This document shows positions 52,737 to 62,098 of a stretch of 64,000 nucleotides of DNA, piece after piece. The notes beneath the pieces were generated by a model that did no database searches, was not told the DNA's origin, and saw only the letters and a program-made list of their open reading frames with translations. A program made the position numbers and the translations under genes. This DNA comes from Pluralibacter sp. UBA7423. GTDB taxonomy: Bacteria > Pseudomonadota > Gammaproteobacteria > Enterobacterales > Enterobacteriaceae. The stretch's first letter is position 1, and each line of letters opens with the position of its first letter. The DNA lies in the NCBI GenBank assembly GCA_002470465.1, contig DKMD01000010.1, positions 232,623 to 296,622 on the forward strand, given 5' to 3'.

Positions 52737-53252
52737 TCAAAAATCGAGCAGCTTTTCTTCGAGTTGTTCTGCTGAGCTGCGCAGTTTATCGAGAAAACGC
52801 AGTTTACGCACGGTATCCGCCGCCGCGTCCCACGTTTCATTATCTAATTCTGTGACCATCTGCTGATGGCGCGTGTCGAACATTCCTTTTACACGCTGCA
52901 TAAACTTGTCCAGACGATCGCTATCTTTGGCACGCTCAATCTCATCGAGCTCTTCGCGCAGCTCAAGCTGTTCCATCAAAAACGCCGTATCGCGCACGGT
53001 GTGCTGTTCGCTGGCAAGGTCGAAACCGTGCAGCGAGAGCAGGTATTCCGCGCGGGTCAGCGGGTGGCGCAGCGTCTGCCAGGCCTGGTTGATGGTGGCG
53101 GATTGCTGAACCGCAGCGAGCTGATCGGCTGAAGAGTGGCTGGCGAAGTTATCCGGATGATGTTTGCGCTGTAAGTCCTGAAAGCGCGTGGCGAGCTGCT
53201 GGCTATCAAGGTGATACGAAGCAGGCAGGCCGAAGAGCGTGAAGTAATCCAT
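52737..53252 (-). CDS. hscB: J-domain co-chaperone HscB
   Basis: Delivers IscU to HscA. The start at 53252 ([18 protein letters not shown]) gives 171 residues as in E. coli. The J domain has HPDNFA in place of the plain HPD signature (HHPDNF, residues 32-34), and the C-terminal helical bundle binds IscU. Confidence 0.98.
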   Translation of the reverse strand: MDYFTLFGLPASYHLDSQQLATRFQDLQRKHHPDNFASHSSADQLAAVQQSATINQAWQTLRHPLTRAEYLLSLHGFDLASEQHTVRDTAFLMEQLELREELDEIERAKDSDRLDKFMQRVKGMFDTRHQQMVTELDNETWDAAADTVRKLRFLDKLRSSAEQLEEKLLDF

Positions 53253-53262
53253 AGCTGTCTCT

Positions 53263-53303
53263 GAAAAAGCAAACCCCACAGGCAGACGGGCCACCGTGGG
53301 GTT
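53263..53303 (-). terminator. Intercistronic terminator-like hairpin, iscA to hscB
   Basis: AACCCCAC and GTGGGGTT form an 8-bp stem, followed on the minus strand by TTGCTTTTTC, in the 64-bp gap between iscA and hscB. It could reduce chaperone gene expression relative to iscSUA. Confidence 0.6.
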
Positions 53304-53316
53304 ATCTTACGCGTGA

Positions 53317-53640
53317 TTAAACGTGGAAGCTTTCGCCGCAACCGCACTCGTCTTTAACGTTCGGGTTAGTAAATTTAAACCCTTCGTTGAGGCCTTCTTT
53401 GACGAAGTCCAGCTCGGTGCCGTTGAGGAACTGCAGGCTTTTGCCATCGACCACAACCTTCACGCCTTTGTCTTCGAACACGGTGTCTTCCGCGTCGGGT
53501 GCATCGACAAACTCCAGCACGTAGGCCATGCCAGAGCAACCGGAAGTCCGCACGCCCAGACGCAGCCCGAAGCCTTTGCCCCGGTTCGCCAGGAAGGTGC
53601 TGACTCGCGCGGCAGCGCTGTCGCTAAGGGTAATGGACAT
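53317..53640 (-). CDS. iscA: A-type Fe-S carrier IscA
   Basis: Carries clusters or iron to targets; 107 residues. The three conserved cysteines occur in [11 protein letters not shown] and the C-terminal [10 protein letters not shown]. It lies 13 bp after iscU. Confidence 0.99.
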   Translation of the reverse strand: MSITLSDSAAARVSTFLANRGKGFGLRLGVRTSGCSGMAYVLEFVDAPDAEDTVFEDKGVKVVVDGKSLQFLNGTELDFVKEGLNEGFKFTNPNVKDECGCGESFHV

Positions 53641-53653
53641 AAAAACCTACCTC

Positions 53654-54040
53654 TTATTTTGCTTCACGTTTGCTTTTGTAGTCCGCAATGGCGGCTTTGA
53701 TCGCGTCTTCTGCCAGGATAGAGCAGTGAATTTTCACCGGTGGCAGTTCGAGTTCCTCGGCGATATCGGTGTTCTTGATAGCCTGCGCTTCGTCCAGGGA
53801 TTTCCCCTTCACCCACTCGGTCACAAGCGAGCTGGACGCGATAGCGGAACCGCAGCCGTAGGTCTTGAAGCGAGCGTCTTCAATGATACCTTCATTGTTG
53901 ACTTTAATCTGCAACTTCATCACGTCGCCGCAGGCCGGTGCGCCGACCATGCCGCTGCCGACGCTGTCGTCGCCGTTGTCAAACGAACCGACGTTGCGTG
54001 GATTCTCGTAATGATCGATAACTTTTTCGCTGTAAGCCAT
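53654..54040 (-). CDS. iscU: Fe-S scaffold IscU
   Basis: Scaffold on which clusters are built; 128 residues. Ligands: Cys37 with Asp39 in APACGDVMK, Cys63 in TYGCGSAIA and Cys106 in KIHCSILAED. The HscA-recognised LPPVK is at residues 99-103. Confidence 0.99.
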   Translation of the reverse strand: MAYSEKVIDHYENPRNVGSFDNGDDSVGSGMVGAPACGDVMKLQIKVNNEGIIEDARFKTYGCGSAIASSSLVTEWVKGKSLDEAQAIKNTDIAEELELPPVKIHCSILAEDAIKAAIADYKSKREAK

Positions 54041-54066
54041 GATGAATTCTCCTTATTGGGTACCGA

Positions 54067-55281
54067 TTAGTGATGTGACCATTCAATGCTGTTCAGATCC
54101 ACGCCCTGTTTGAACATTTCCCACAGCGGAGAAAGGTCGCGCAGACGGCCGATGGAGTTACGAACCAGCTTGATGGTGTAGTCAATCTCTTCTTCGGTAG
54201 TAAAACGACCTAAAGAGAAACGGATAGAGCTGTGTGCCAGCTCGTCAGTCATACCCAGCGCGCGCAGCACGTAGGATGGCTCAAGGCTTGCAGACGTACA
54301 GGCAGAACCGGAAGAAACCGCCAGGTCTTTCAGCGCCATAATCAGCGACTCGCCTTCAACGTAGTTAAAGCTGACGTTGAGGATGTTTGGCGCGCCCTGC
54401 TCGAGATCGCCGTTCAGATACACTTCTTCCATATCTTTCACGCCGTCCCAGAGACGGTTACGCAGCGTGCGCAGGCGCGCCATCTCGGTTTCCATCTCTT
54501 CTTTTGCAATGCGGTAAGCTTCGCCCATGCCCACGATCTGGTGCACGGGCAGCGTACCAGAACGCATGCCGCGCTCGTGACCGCCGCCGTGCATCTGCGC
54601 TTCGATACGAATACGCGGTTTACGACGCACGTACAGCGCACCAATCCCTTTCGGACCATAGATTTTATGGCCGGAGAAGGACATCAGGTCCACCTTCAGT
54701 TGGCTGAGATCGATAGGCAGTTTGCCGACGCTCTGGGTTGCGTCCACGTGATAGATGATCCCGCGCGCACGGCACATTTCGCCGATGGTCGCGATATCCT
54801 GCACCACGCCGATTTCGTTGTTCACGTGCATGATGGACACGAGAATAGTGTCGTCACGCATCGCCGCTTCGAGCGCTTTCAGGTCGATAATGCCGTTGGC
54901 CTGCGGCGCAAGGTAGGTCACTTCGAACCCTTCACGCTCCAGCTGACGGCAGGTATCCAGCACGGCTTTATGCTCGGTTTTGCTGGTGATGATGTGCTTG
55001 CCTTTTTTCTGATAGAAGTTGGCCGCACCCTTGATCGCCAGGTTATCGGATTCGGTTGCACCAGAGGTAAAGACGATTTCGCGTGGGTCAGCGCCCACCA
55101 GCTCAGCAATCTGATTACGGGCGATATCTACCGCCTCTTCAGCATGCCAGCCGAAACGGTGAGAACGGGAAGCCGGGTTACCAAAGTTTCCGTCCAGGGT
55201 CAGACACTGCATCATTTTCTCGGCAACACGCGGGTCCACCGGCGTGGTTGCGGAGTAGTCGAGATAAATCGGTAATTTCAT
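54067..55281 (-). CDS. iscS: Cysteine desulfurase IscS
   Basis: PLP enzyme supplying sulfur for Fe-S clusters, thiamine and tRNA thiolation; 404 residues from [18 protein letters not shown]. The PLP lysine is in [11 protein letters not shown] and the persulfide Cys328 in [14 protein letters not shown]. An upstream extension to 55368 is rejected. It follows iscR by 116 bp; in E. coli this gap carries the RyhB target and a protective stem, and here GGGGTG/CACCCC can form a stem at about 55350-55371. Confidence 0.99.
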   Translation of the reverse strand: MKLPIYLDYSATTPVDPRVAEKMMQCLTLDGNFGNPASRSHRFGWHAEEAVDIARNQIAELVGADPREIVFTSGATESDNLAIKGAANFYQKKGKHIITSKTEHKAVLDTCRQLEREGFEVTYLAPQANGIIDLKALEAAMRDDTILVSIMHVNNEIGVVQDIATIGEMCRARGIIYHVDATQSVGKLPIDLSQLKVDLMSFSGHKIYGPKGIGALYVRRKPRIRIEAQMHGGGHERGMRSGTLPVHQIVGMGEAYRIAKEEMETEMARLRTLRNRLWDGVKDMEEVYLNGDLEQGAPNILNVSFNYVEGESLIMALKDLAVSSGSACTSASLEPSYVLRALGMTDELAHSSIRFSLGRFTTEEEIDYTIKLVRNSIGRLRDLSPLWEMFKQGVDLNSIEWSHH

Positions 55282-55397
55282 TGCTCTATAAACTCCGTAC
55301 ATCGCTTCAATGCAATGAATCAGGCAACCGGCTGGATGTACGACCGTGTTGACGGGGTGCGCGAGCACACCCCGGCCTGATTCTGAAATCTTTTATA

Positions 55398-55889
55398 TTA
55401 AGCGCGTAACTTGACGTCGATTGCGTCTTGCGCGCGGGTATTGCGATGGGATTCGTGCGTGTGCTGACGGTCAGAGACGTCCAGCACTTCCTGGTTGTTT
55501 ACCAGCTCACCCAAGGTGATGTTATTCAGGAAACCGGTCAGACGATCGCTCAGGTCACGCCACAGCGCGTGGGTCAGGCATTTATCGCCGCCCTGGCAGC
55601 CGCCTTTCCCCTGACAGCGGGTTGCGTCAACGGATTCGTCTACGGCGCTGATCACTTCGCCAACGGCGATGCTACCGGCTTCTTTACCCAGCAGATAACC
55701 ACCGCCAGGACCACGTACGCTGGACACCAGTCCATTCTTACGCAGGCGGGAGAACAGCTGTTCCAGATAGGAAAGTGAAATTCCCTGACGTTCAGAAATA
55801 TCAGCCAACGGAACCGGGCCCGCTTCGGAGTTGAGCGCAACGTCAAGCATCGCGGTCACGGCATAACGCCCTTTAGATGTCAGTCTCAT
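55398..55889 (-). CDS. iscR: Fe-S cluster regulator IscR
   Basis: Rrf2-family [2Fe-2S] repressor/activator, 163 residues. It has a winged helix-turn-helix (1-80, with [15 protein letters not shown]) and cluster ligands Cys92, Cys98, Cys104 and His107 in [16 protein letters not shown]. It heads the isc operon and represses it when holo; two type-1 binding sites lie upstream. Confidence 0.99.
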   Translation of the reverse strand: MRLTSKGRYAVTAMLDVALNSEAGPVPLADISERQGISLSYLEQLFSRLRKNGLVSSVRGPGGGYLLGKEAGSIAVGEVISAVDESVDATRCQGKGGCQGGDKCLTHALWRDLSDRLTGFLNNITLGELVNNQEVLDVSDRQHTHESHRNTRAQDAIDVKLRA

Positions 55890-55968
55890 GTCTTACTTAA
55901 CCTCAAACTCGCCCCTGCCCGGGGTTGTTATTAAAATGTAGGTATTGCATAGCAGGGCCAAGTCTGAC

Positions 55969-55993
55969 ATTCCCGACTAAAATGGTCAACTAT
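55969..55993 (-). promoter_or_regulatory. IscR type-1 site A (promoter-proximal)
   Basis: The 25-bp minus-strand site (ATAGTTGACC...TTTAGTCGGGAAT) agrees with the type-1 consensus ATASYYGACTR-W3-YAGTCRRSTAT at 23 of 25 positions. It sits over the -35 region of the iscR promoter, whose likely -10 is TATGCAAT near 55944-55951. Confidence 0.85.
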
Positions 55994-56018
55994 TTACTTG
56001 ACTGTTTTAGTCAGGTAT
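55994..56018. promoter_or_regulatory. IscR type-1 site B
   Basis: The next 25 bp (TTACTTGACT...TAGTCAGGTAT) match the type-1 consensus at 24 of 25 positions and abut site A with no gap, allowing cooperative repression by holo-IscR. Confidence 0.88.
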
Positions 56019-56040
56019 TTAACGTTCTGTGCCGTTTTTA

Positions 56041-56123
56041 TTTGCCCGGCGGCGCTTCGCTTGCGCGGGCCTACGGTTCAGCTCGTCGTAGGCCGGGTAA
56101 GGCACAGCCGCCACCCGGCAATG
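56041..56123. repeat. BIME between trmJ and iscR
   Basis: Inverted REP units TGCCCGGCGGCGCTTCGCTT and GTAGGCCGGGTAAGGCACAG...CCACCCGGCA at the trmJ 3' end. It separates trmJ from the isc promoter. Confidence 0.8.
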
Positions 56124-56128
56124 TCGAA

Positions 56129-56866
56129 TCACTTCTCTTTCTTTAACTGCTCAATCGACGCCAGAATCCCGCGCAGGATGTTCAGCTCCTGGGTTTCAGG
56201 ACGCGCGCGGGTAAACATGCGGCGCAGCTTATTCATCACCTGCCCCGGGTGCCCGGCGCGGATAAAGCCTGTCGACAGCAGCGTTTGCTCAAGGTGACCA
56301 TAGAAGCGCTCTAAATCATCCACCAGCGGATAAGCGACTTCATCTTCTTTTTGATCGGTGGTTTCGCCCTTTTCCTGCGTGGCAAGCCAGGCCATCCGCA
56401 CTTCGTAGGCGATAACCTGCACCGCCATTGCCAGGTTCAGGGAGCTGTATTCCGGGTTAGCGGCAATCGCGACGTGATAATGGCACTTCTGCAATTCATC
56501 GTTGGTCAGGCCCACGCGTTCGCGACCAAACACCAGCGCCACCGGCGCCTGCTGACCTTCTGCGACGCTTTTCAACCCGCATTCGCGCGGATCGAGCATC
56601 GGCCACGGCAGCGTGCGGGAACGCGCGCTGGTACCAACGACAAGGCTACAACCTGCGAGTGCTTCATCCAGCGTATCGACGATTTGCGCGTTGCCAATCA
56701 CGTCGCTTGCGCCTGCGGCGAGCGCGATCGCCTGAGAGTCAGGCTTGACCAGCGGATTCACCAGCCAGAGATTGGTTAAGCCCATGGTTTTCATGGCGCG
56801 AGCCACGGAGCCCATATTGCCGGTGTGGGAGGTTTCGACCAGTACGATTCGGATATTTTGCAGCAT
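56129..56866 (-). CDS. trmJ: tRNA Cm32/Um32 methyltransferase TrmJ
   Basis: SPOUT-class SAM-dependent 2'-O-methyltransferase acting at tRNA position 32. The 245 residues start [20 protein letters not shown] (56866); an ATG two codons earlier is possible. Motifs: [30 protein letters not shown] and [15 protein letters not shown] with the trefoil knot. It is divergent from suhB. Confidence 0.97.
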   Translation of the reverse strand: MLQNIRIVLVETSHTGNMGSVARAMKTMGLTNLWLVNPLVKPDSQAIALAAGASDVIGNAQIVDTLDEALAGCSLVVGTSARSRTLPWPMLDPRECGLKSVAEGQQAPVALVFGRERVGLTNDELQKCHYHVAIAANPEYSSLNLAMAVQVIAYEVRMAWLATQEKGETTDQKEDEVAYPLVDDLERFYGHLEQTLLSTGFIRAGHPGQVMNKLRRMFTRARPETQELNILRGILASIEQLKKEK

Positions 56867-56986
56867 TGTCATTCTTCGGCTAAAGATTATTCGCCGCATA
56901 TTATCATAAAGCTGAGACAGATTCCGAATTCGCTGCTATGATATGCGCCGTTTTTCCCGTTCTTTAACATCCAGTGAGAGTGACCG

Positions 56987-57793
56987 ATGCAACATCCAAT
57001 GTTGACTATCGCCGTGCGTGCAGCGCGCAAGGCGGGTAATGTGATTGCCAAACACTACGAGATGCCTGATTCCGTAGAAACCAGCCAGAAAGGCAGCAAT
57101 GATTTCGTGACCAACGTCGATAAAGCCGCCGAAGCGATGATTATCGAAGTTATCCGCAAATCTTACCCGCAGCACACCATTATCACCGAAGAGTCCGGTG
57201 AACATGCAGGCGAAGATCAGGATGTGCAATGGGTTATCGATCCACTGGATGGCACCACCAACTTCGTTAAGCGCCTCCCTCATTTCTCCGTTTCCATCGC
57301 CGTACGCATTAAAGGCCGTACTGAAGTGGCCGTGGTTTACGATCCAATGCGTAACGAACTGTTCACCGCGACTCGCGGCCAGGGCGCACAGCTGAACGGC
57401 TTCCGTCTGCGCGGCACCAACGCCCGCGATCTGGACGGCACCATTCTGGCGACCGGCTTCCCGTTCAAGGCCAAGCAGCACGCTCCTGCTTACATGAACA
57501 TCCTTGGCAAACTGTTTACCGAATGCGCCGACTTCCGCCGCAGCGGTTCCGCCGCGCTGGACCTGGCCTATGTGGCCGCAGGCCGCGTTGACGGTTACTT
57601 CGAACTGGGCCTGAAGCCATGGGATTTCGCCGCAGGTGAACTGATTGCCCGTGAAGCAGGCGCTCTGGTGTGTGATTTCACCGGCGGCCACAACTACATG
57701 ACCACCGGTAACATCGTGGCAGGTAACCCACGCGTCGTTAAAGCGATGCTGGCGAACATGCGCGACGAGCTGAGCGATGCGCTGAAGCGTTAA
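56987..57793 (+). CDS. suhB: Inositol monophosphatase / Nus factor SuhB
   Basis: Mg-dependent phosphatase fold that also acts in rRNA antitermination complexes; 268 residues. Metal motifs are ITEESGEH, WVIDPLDGTTNF and the C-terminal KPWDFAAGELIAREAGA. A TATGAT -10 candidate lies at 56937-56942. A BIME follows. Confidence 0.98.
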   Translation: MQHPMLTIAVRAARKAGNVIAKHYEMPDSVETSQKGSNDFVTNVDKAAEAMIIEVIRKSYPQHTIITEESGEHAGEDQDVQWVIDPLDGTTNFVKRLPHFSVSIAVRIKGRTEVAVVYDPMRNELFTATRGQGAQLNGFRLRGTNARDLDGTILATGFPFKAKQHAPAYMNILGKLFTECADFRRSGSAALDLAYVAAGRVDGYFELGLKPWDFAAGELIAREAGALVCDFTGGHNYMTTGNIVAGNPRVVKAMLANMRDELSDALKR

Positions 57794-57803
57794 TTCCGTT
57801 GTA

Positions 57804-57878
57804 CCGCCCGGTGGCGCAAGCTTACCGGGCCTACAGCAGAATTTGTAGGCCGGATAAGCGTCCGCGCCATCCGGCAAT
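57804..57878. repeat. BIME between suhB and the NicO gene
   Basis: Inverted REP units CGCCCGGTGGCGCAAGCTTA and GTAGGCCGGATAAGCGTCCG...CCATCCGGCAA between convergent genes. Confidence 0.8.
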
Positions 57879-58862
57879 TCAGAAAGGCCGCAATCCTCTC
57901 CCCACCGGCACTGCACTGATCCACATCACCACTGCAGCAACCACCAAAACGACTCCGCCCGCAAAGGCCAGCGTCGTCCAGCCAATCTGCCGCCAAAGTA
58001 CCGGAGCCTGATTTTTACTTAGGCGCACCGCCAGTTGACGAAAACTGTGTACCAGCAACGCAAGCGAAGAAATCGTGATCGACGTTCCTACCGCCATAGC
58101 GAGCGCAGACACCACTCCCCAACCGAACACGCCAATCACCTTACTGAACAGCAGCACCATAATAGCGCCAGAACAGGGCCGCATCCCCATCGACAGCACA
58201 ATCACCAGCCGCGCGCGCCAGTCGCTGCCGCTCTCCATCTGTTGCGGATCAGGCAGGTGCTGATGCCCGCAGCCGCAGCTGGCGTGATGGTGATGATGCG
58301 GCGTGAAAGCGGTGAATTTGGGTTTACGTAAAATCTGGCGCATTTTTTTCAGCGCCCGCCAGCAGAGCAGCAGGCCCAGAACACCGACCAGCGCATAGCT
58401 GCCCTTTTCCAGCCAGAAGCTGCTGAGATGCAGTTGCCGGGCGGGCAGCGCCAGCAGCGAAAGCACGATCGTCACCAGACCAATCGCCACCAGCCCCTGT
58501 AGCAGTGAGGCCGCAAGCGTCAGGGCAATGCTCGATTTCAGCTTCGATGGATGCGTCGCCAGCCAGGTGGTAATCACCACTTTGCCGTGGCCCGGGCCCA
58601 GCGCATGCAGCACGCCGTAGACGAAGCTGAAAGCCAGCAGCGAACCGCCCGCTTTGCGGGGATTTTCCGCCACCGCCTGTAGCAAGCCACTCATCTGCTG
58701 ATTCAGCTCCCGCTGCCAGATAACGCTTTTCAGTAATATCTGCGGCCAGGCATGCCACAGCCATACGCCACCCGCCAGCGCCAGCAGCAGAAACGCGGCA
58801 AGCGGCCAAAGCTGGAGCCAGCGGCGGCGTGAACGAGCAGAACCTGTGGAAATTACGGACAT
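57879..58862 (-). CDS. NicO-family nickel/cobalt permease
   Basis: Inner-membrane metal transporter of 327 residues, about six to eight helices. The NicO signature HALGPGHGK is at 86-94 and the second motif SMGMRPCSGAIMVLLFS in the C-terminal half. A cytoplasmic or periplasmic loop at 189-202 is rich in His and Cys (HHHHHASCGCGHQH), a likely metal-binding site. RcnA-type efflux and NicO uptake share this fold; direction cannot be told from sequence. Its start overlaps the end of the DUF1007 gene by 10 bp, so the pair is co-translated. The pair stands where E. coli has yfhR. Confidence 0.87.
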   Translation of the reverse strand: MSVISTGSARSRRRWLQLWPLAAFLLLALAGGVWLWHAWPQILLKSVIWQRELNQQMSGLLQAVAENPRKAGGSLLAFSFVYGVLHALGPGHGKVVITTWLATHPSKLKSSIALTLAASLLQGLVAIGLVTIVLSLLALPARQLHLSSFWLEKGSYALVGVLGLLLCWRALKKMRQILRKPKFTAFTPHHHHHASCGCGHQHLPDPQQMESGSDWRARLVIVLSMGMRPCSGAIMVLLFSKVIGVFGWGVVSALAMAVGTSITISSLALLVHSFRQLAVRLSKNQAPVLWRQIGWTTLAFAGGVVLVVAAVVMWISAVPVGRGLRPF

Positions 58863-59491
58863 GAGATCGTGACCTGTTGTGCAAACTGTTTACCGAGATC
58901 CATATCCTCGGGCGGGGCATCGGCCTTATCGAGAGAGAGCGCATAGGCGGTCAAATCCTCGTTTGGCTTTGGCGTATGCACATTGAGCTTACAGCCTTTT
59001 GGCGCATCCGCCGGGAGCGAAACGTAAGCATCTTTGTCGTAATGCATGTCGACAAAATAGGTCGGGTCGAAAGTGGAAAACTGGTAGGTCTGTCCGGCAA
59101 GCGGCTGAGGCTCGGCCAGCGGCAGCGTAAAGGTCAGCACCGCTTTGTGCCCTTCGCGGGCAAGGCCGTACGCCGTCGGGAGGTTCTCAAACTTCACCTT
59201 TTGCTTGCCGTGCCAAAACTCGGTGAAGTAATGCTGCCCCAGCACGTTGGCCATCACTTCCGCCGCCAGTTTTTTCCAGACCTCGCTGCCCGGCTTTGCG
59301 TTACCTGCGTCGTACAGCAGATCGGCGGAGGTGATTTCGTCCATCGTCCAGCGCATGTTAATGGCGGTGAGCTTCCCCTCTTTCGTGACCAGCTGGCTTT
59401 GCATGCTGATAAAACTGTGCGGATGTGCCGCCACTTGCCACGATAAAAGCGCGCCAACGGCCAGAATCATGCTCTGTTTCACTCTTGTCAT
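58853..59491 (-). CDS. Periplasmic DUF1007 family protein
   Basis: A 212-residue exported protein with a Sec signal peptide; cleavage after Ala22 would give a mature N-terminus HPHSFISM, a His-Pro-His start that could bind metal. DUF1007 proteins are repeatedly found next to NicO permeases, and the 10-bp overlap here supports joint action, perhaps as a periplasmic metal donor or acceptor. The start at 59491 is chosen because it yields a clean signal peptide (MTRVKQSMILAVGALLSWQV); extension to 59563 adds a basic stretch. Function is inferred. Confidence 0.82.
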   Translation of the reverse strand: MTRVKQSMILAVGALLSWQVAAHPHSFISMQSQLVTKEGKLTAINMRWTMDEITSADLLYDAGNAKPGSEVWKKLAAEVMANVLGQHYFTEFWHGKQKVKFENLPTAYGLAREGHKAVLTFTLPLAEPQPLAGQTYQFSTFDPTYFVDMHYDKDAYVSLPADAPKGCKLNVHTPKPNEDLTAYALSLDKADAPPEDMDLGKQFAQQVTISCP

Positions 59492-59614
59492 CGCAAACTC
59501 CGTGAAAAATTCTGTGACCGACTCCCGCAATCCTTGCGCAAAGGCGCGCCGTCTGGCTTTCATGCCCCGATCCTTTAGCTATTCTTATCAAAAAAACTTA
59601 CTGGAACCTGACAG

Positions 59615-60898
59615 ATGATGACCGTTCAAGAACCGCCATCTGTGCTTTCCAGTCCACAGCGCCGCTGCCAGATCCTGCTGATGCTGTATCTGCCAGGGCA
59701 GACCGTGACGCCAGAGGCCATAAGCCGGGTGAATAACGTGGATGATGAGGCGGCCCGCCAGGACGTCGCCGACATCCATCACGTCATCCAGCGCTATCAC
59801 CGACTGAACATCGTGACGCTTGCAGACGGCAGCTATCGGATTGAGGGCACCACACTTGACCAGCGCTTATGCCTGATCCACTGGCTGCGCCGGGCGCTGC
59901 GGCTTTGCCCCGGTTTTATCCGCGAGCAGTTTACCCCATTGCTTAAAATGCAGCTTAAACAATCCGGCATCTCGCGCATTCTGTACGACGATACCAACCT
60001 GCGGGCGCTGGTCAACCGCTGCGGGCGAAGCCTGCAGCGCCCCCTCGACGCCCGCGATGCGGCCTTTTTAAGCCTCTACCTGCAATATTGCCTGCTGCAA
60101 CAGCATCCGCAGCGGCCACCGGAGTTTAACGATGGGCAGCGCAGATGGGCGCAGTCGAGCGCAGAGTATCAGGTGGCGGCAGAGATTGCCCGCCACTGGC
60201 AGCGCCGCACTCACCAGGACGCCCACCCGGATGAACACCTGTTCCTCACGCTGCTGTTTATGTTGCTGAAGGTGCCGGATCCGAAGCGCGATCACCACAC
60301 GCAAGAGGTGCGGCTCTATCGCAGCATTAATCAGCTAATCGACCATTTCCAGCAGCTGGCTGACCATCGTTTTAACGACAGGCGCGGCCTGCGCGATCAG
60401 CTTTATGTGCATCTCGCGCAGGCCATCAACCGCAGCCTGTACGGCATCGGCATTGATAATAGCCTGCCCGAAGAGGTACAACGCCTCTATCCGCGCCTGA
60501 TGCGCACCACTCAGCAGGCGCTGGTGCCGTTTGAGAACAGCTACGGGCTACGCATTTCTGACGAAGAGATGGGGCTGATTGCGGTAATTTTTGGCGCCTG
60601 GCTGATGCAGGAAAGTGACTTACAGGAGAAACAGGTGGTCCTGCTCACCGGCGACAATCCGCAGCTGGAGCAGGAAATCGAGCAGCAGCTGCGGGAACTG
60701 ACGCTGCTGCCGCTGAACATCAAATATCAGACGCTAAGCGCCTTCCAGAGCGACGGGGCACCGAAGGGCGTGGCGCTGGTGATCACACCTTATTCCATTG
60801 CCCTGCCGCTGTTTTCCCCGCCGCTGATTCACGCCGGAGAACCGCTCAGCGAGCGGCAGCGGCAGCACATTTGTCAGATGCTGGAAGCGCCCGGCTGA
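59615..60898 (+). CDS. csiE: Stationary-phase protein CsiE
   Basis: Protein of 427 residues matching E. coli CsiE, whose gene is induced by sigma-S and CRP-cAMP on carbon starvation. An N-terminal winged-helix-like region (LLMLYLPGQTVTPEAISRVN) is followed by PRD-type domains (about 160-350; TLLFMLLKVPDPKRDHHTQE). This resembles BglG/MtlR-type regulators, but its targets are unknown. Its last 25 bp overlap the convergent hcaT gene. Confidence 0.93.
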   Translation: MMTVQEPPSVLSSPQRRCQILLMLYLPGQTVTPEAISRVNNVDDEAARQDVADIHHVIQRYHRLNIVTLADGSYRIEGTTLDQRLCLIHWLRRALRLCPGFIREQFTPLLKMQLKQSGISRILYDDTNLRALVNRCGRSLQRPLDARDAAFLSLYLQYCLLQQHPQRPPEFNDGQRRWAQSSAEYQVAAEIARHWQRRTHQDAHPDEHLFLTLLFMLLKVPDPKRDHHTQEVRLYRSINQLIDHFQQLADHRFNDRRGLRDQLYVHLAQAINRSLYGIGIDNSLPEEVQRLYPRLMRTTQQALVPFENSYGLRISDEEMGLIAVIFGAWLMQESDLQEKQVVLLTGDNPQLEQEIEQQLRELTLLPLNIKYQTLSAFQSDGAPKGVALVITPYSIALPLFSPPLIHAGEPLSERQRQHICQMLEAPG

Positions 60899-62028
60899 GG
60901 GCTGACCTTCGGACGCACGAACATCGCCGGAATAGCCAAAACCGCCATCACCCAGAACACGCCCTGGTGTAAATGCTGATACAGGAACCCGGCGAAGACG
61001 GTCATGATGGCGATGCTGCCGCCCATCGCTACCGCGGAATAGACCGCCTGCAGCCGAATCACTTCGCTGCCCTGACGGGCTGAGATGTAGCGCATTGCCG
61101 CCAGATGGCAGACGGTGAAGGTGCCGCAATGCAGAATTTGCGCGACGATAAGCCACGGCAGTTCGGTGGTCCAGCCCATGATGCCCCAGCGCAGCAGCCC
61201 GCAGAAGGCGGAAAGCAGCAACAGGTCACGCGCGCCAAAGCGGCGGAACACTTTCTTGCTCACCGCAAAGATCACCACTTCCGCCACCACGCCCAGCGAC
61301 CACAGATACCCCACCGCCGAAGCCGAGTAGCCCGCCTCCTGCCAGTAAATGGCGCTGAAGCCGTAGTATGCCGCATGCGCGCCCTGTAGCAGGCAAACGC
61401 AGGCCAGGAACCGCCAGCTCTGCATCACAAGCTGCTTCCAGGCGGGCCAGCCCGCGTGCTCATGTTGACGCGCTTCGCCCTGCGGCATCACCGACGGCTT
61501 GATCATCATGCCGATCAGCATGGAAGCAATACCGATGCTGAGCAGCGCCAGAATGGCGTGATAGTCAAACAGGCTGACCAGCTTGCCCGTGAGCGCCGAA
61601 CCGATCACGAAGGCAATCGATCCCCACAGACGGACCCGCCCGTAATCCATGGTGATCTGCTTCTGCCAGGTGTTTGCCAGCGCATCCGTGAGCGGCACCA
61701 GCGGTGAGAAGAACAGGTTGAATCCCACCATCATCGCCATCAGCCACGCAACGTTTGTTCCCGCCCAGAAGGCGAGAATAAACAGCAGGGTGAGCAAGGC
61801 GAGAATGCGCAAGGCGCTGATTAAGCGCGACGGATCGCTGACGCGCGGGGCAATCAGCAGGCTACCGAGGAAACGCGCCACCAGGCCCGCGCCGAGCAGC
61901 ACGCCGATGGTTTCCGGCGTCAGGCCCGTGCCGGCCAGCCATACGCTCCAGAAAGGTAAGAAGATGCCGTAGCTAAAAAAGTAGGTGAAGTAACTGAGCG
62001 CCAGCCAGCGCGTGGAGTGCAAGACCAT
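60874..62028 (-). CDS. hcaT: MFS permease HcaT
   Basis: Twelve-helix permease of 384 residues from MVLHSTRWLALSYFTYFFSY, orthologous to E. coli HcaT, proposed to import 3-phenylpropionate. The family motif GRVRLWGSIAFVIGSALTG is clear. The hca catabolic genes that lie nearby in E. coli are not seen in the following 2 kb, which encodes an epimerase and a sugar permease. Its function here may differ from phenylpropionate uptake. Confidence 0.9.
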   Translation of the reverse strand: MVLHSTRWLALSYFTYFFSYGIFLPFWSVWLAGTGLTPETIGVLLGAGLVARFLGSLLIAPRVSDPSRLISALRILALLTLLFILAFWAGTNVAWLMAMMVGFNLFFSPLVPLTDALANTWQKQITMDYGRVRLWGSIAFVIGSALTGKLVSLFDYHAILALLSIGIASMLIGMMIKPSVMPQGEARQHEHAGWPAWKQLVMQSWRFLACVCLLQGAHAAYYGFSAIYWQEAGYSASAVGYLWSLGVVAEVVIFAVSKKVFRRFGARDLLLLSAFCGLLRWGIMGWTTELPWLIVAQILHCGTFTVCHLAAMRYISARQGSEVIRLQAVYSAVAMGGSIAIMTVFAGFLYQHLHQGVFWVMAVLAIPAMFVRPKVSPQPGASSI

Positions 62029-62098
62029 GATTCCCTCCCAAATGGTGGCGACAGTCTGGCGACAAACGGCGCGGCTGGCAAGTCACTTTAACAACCCG

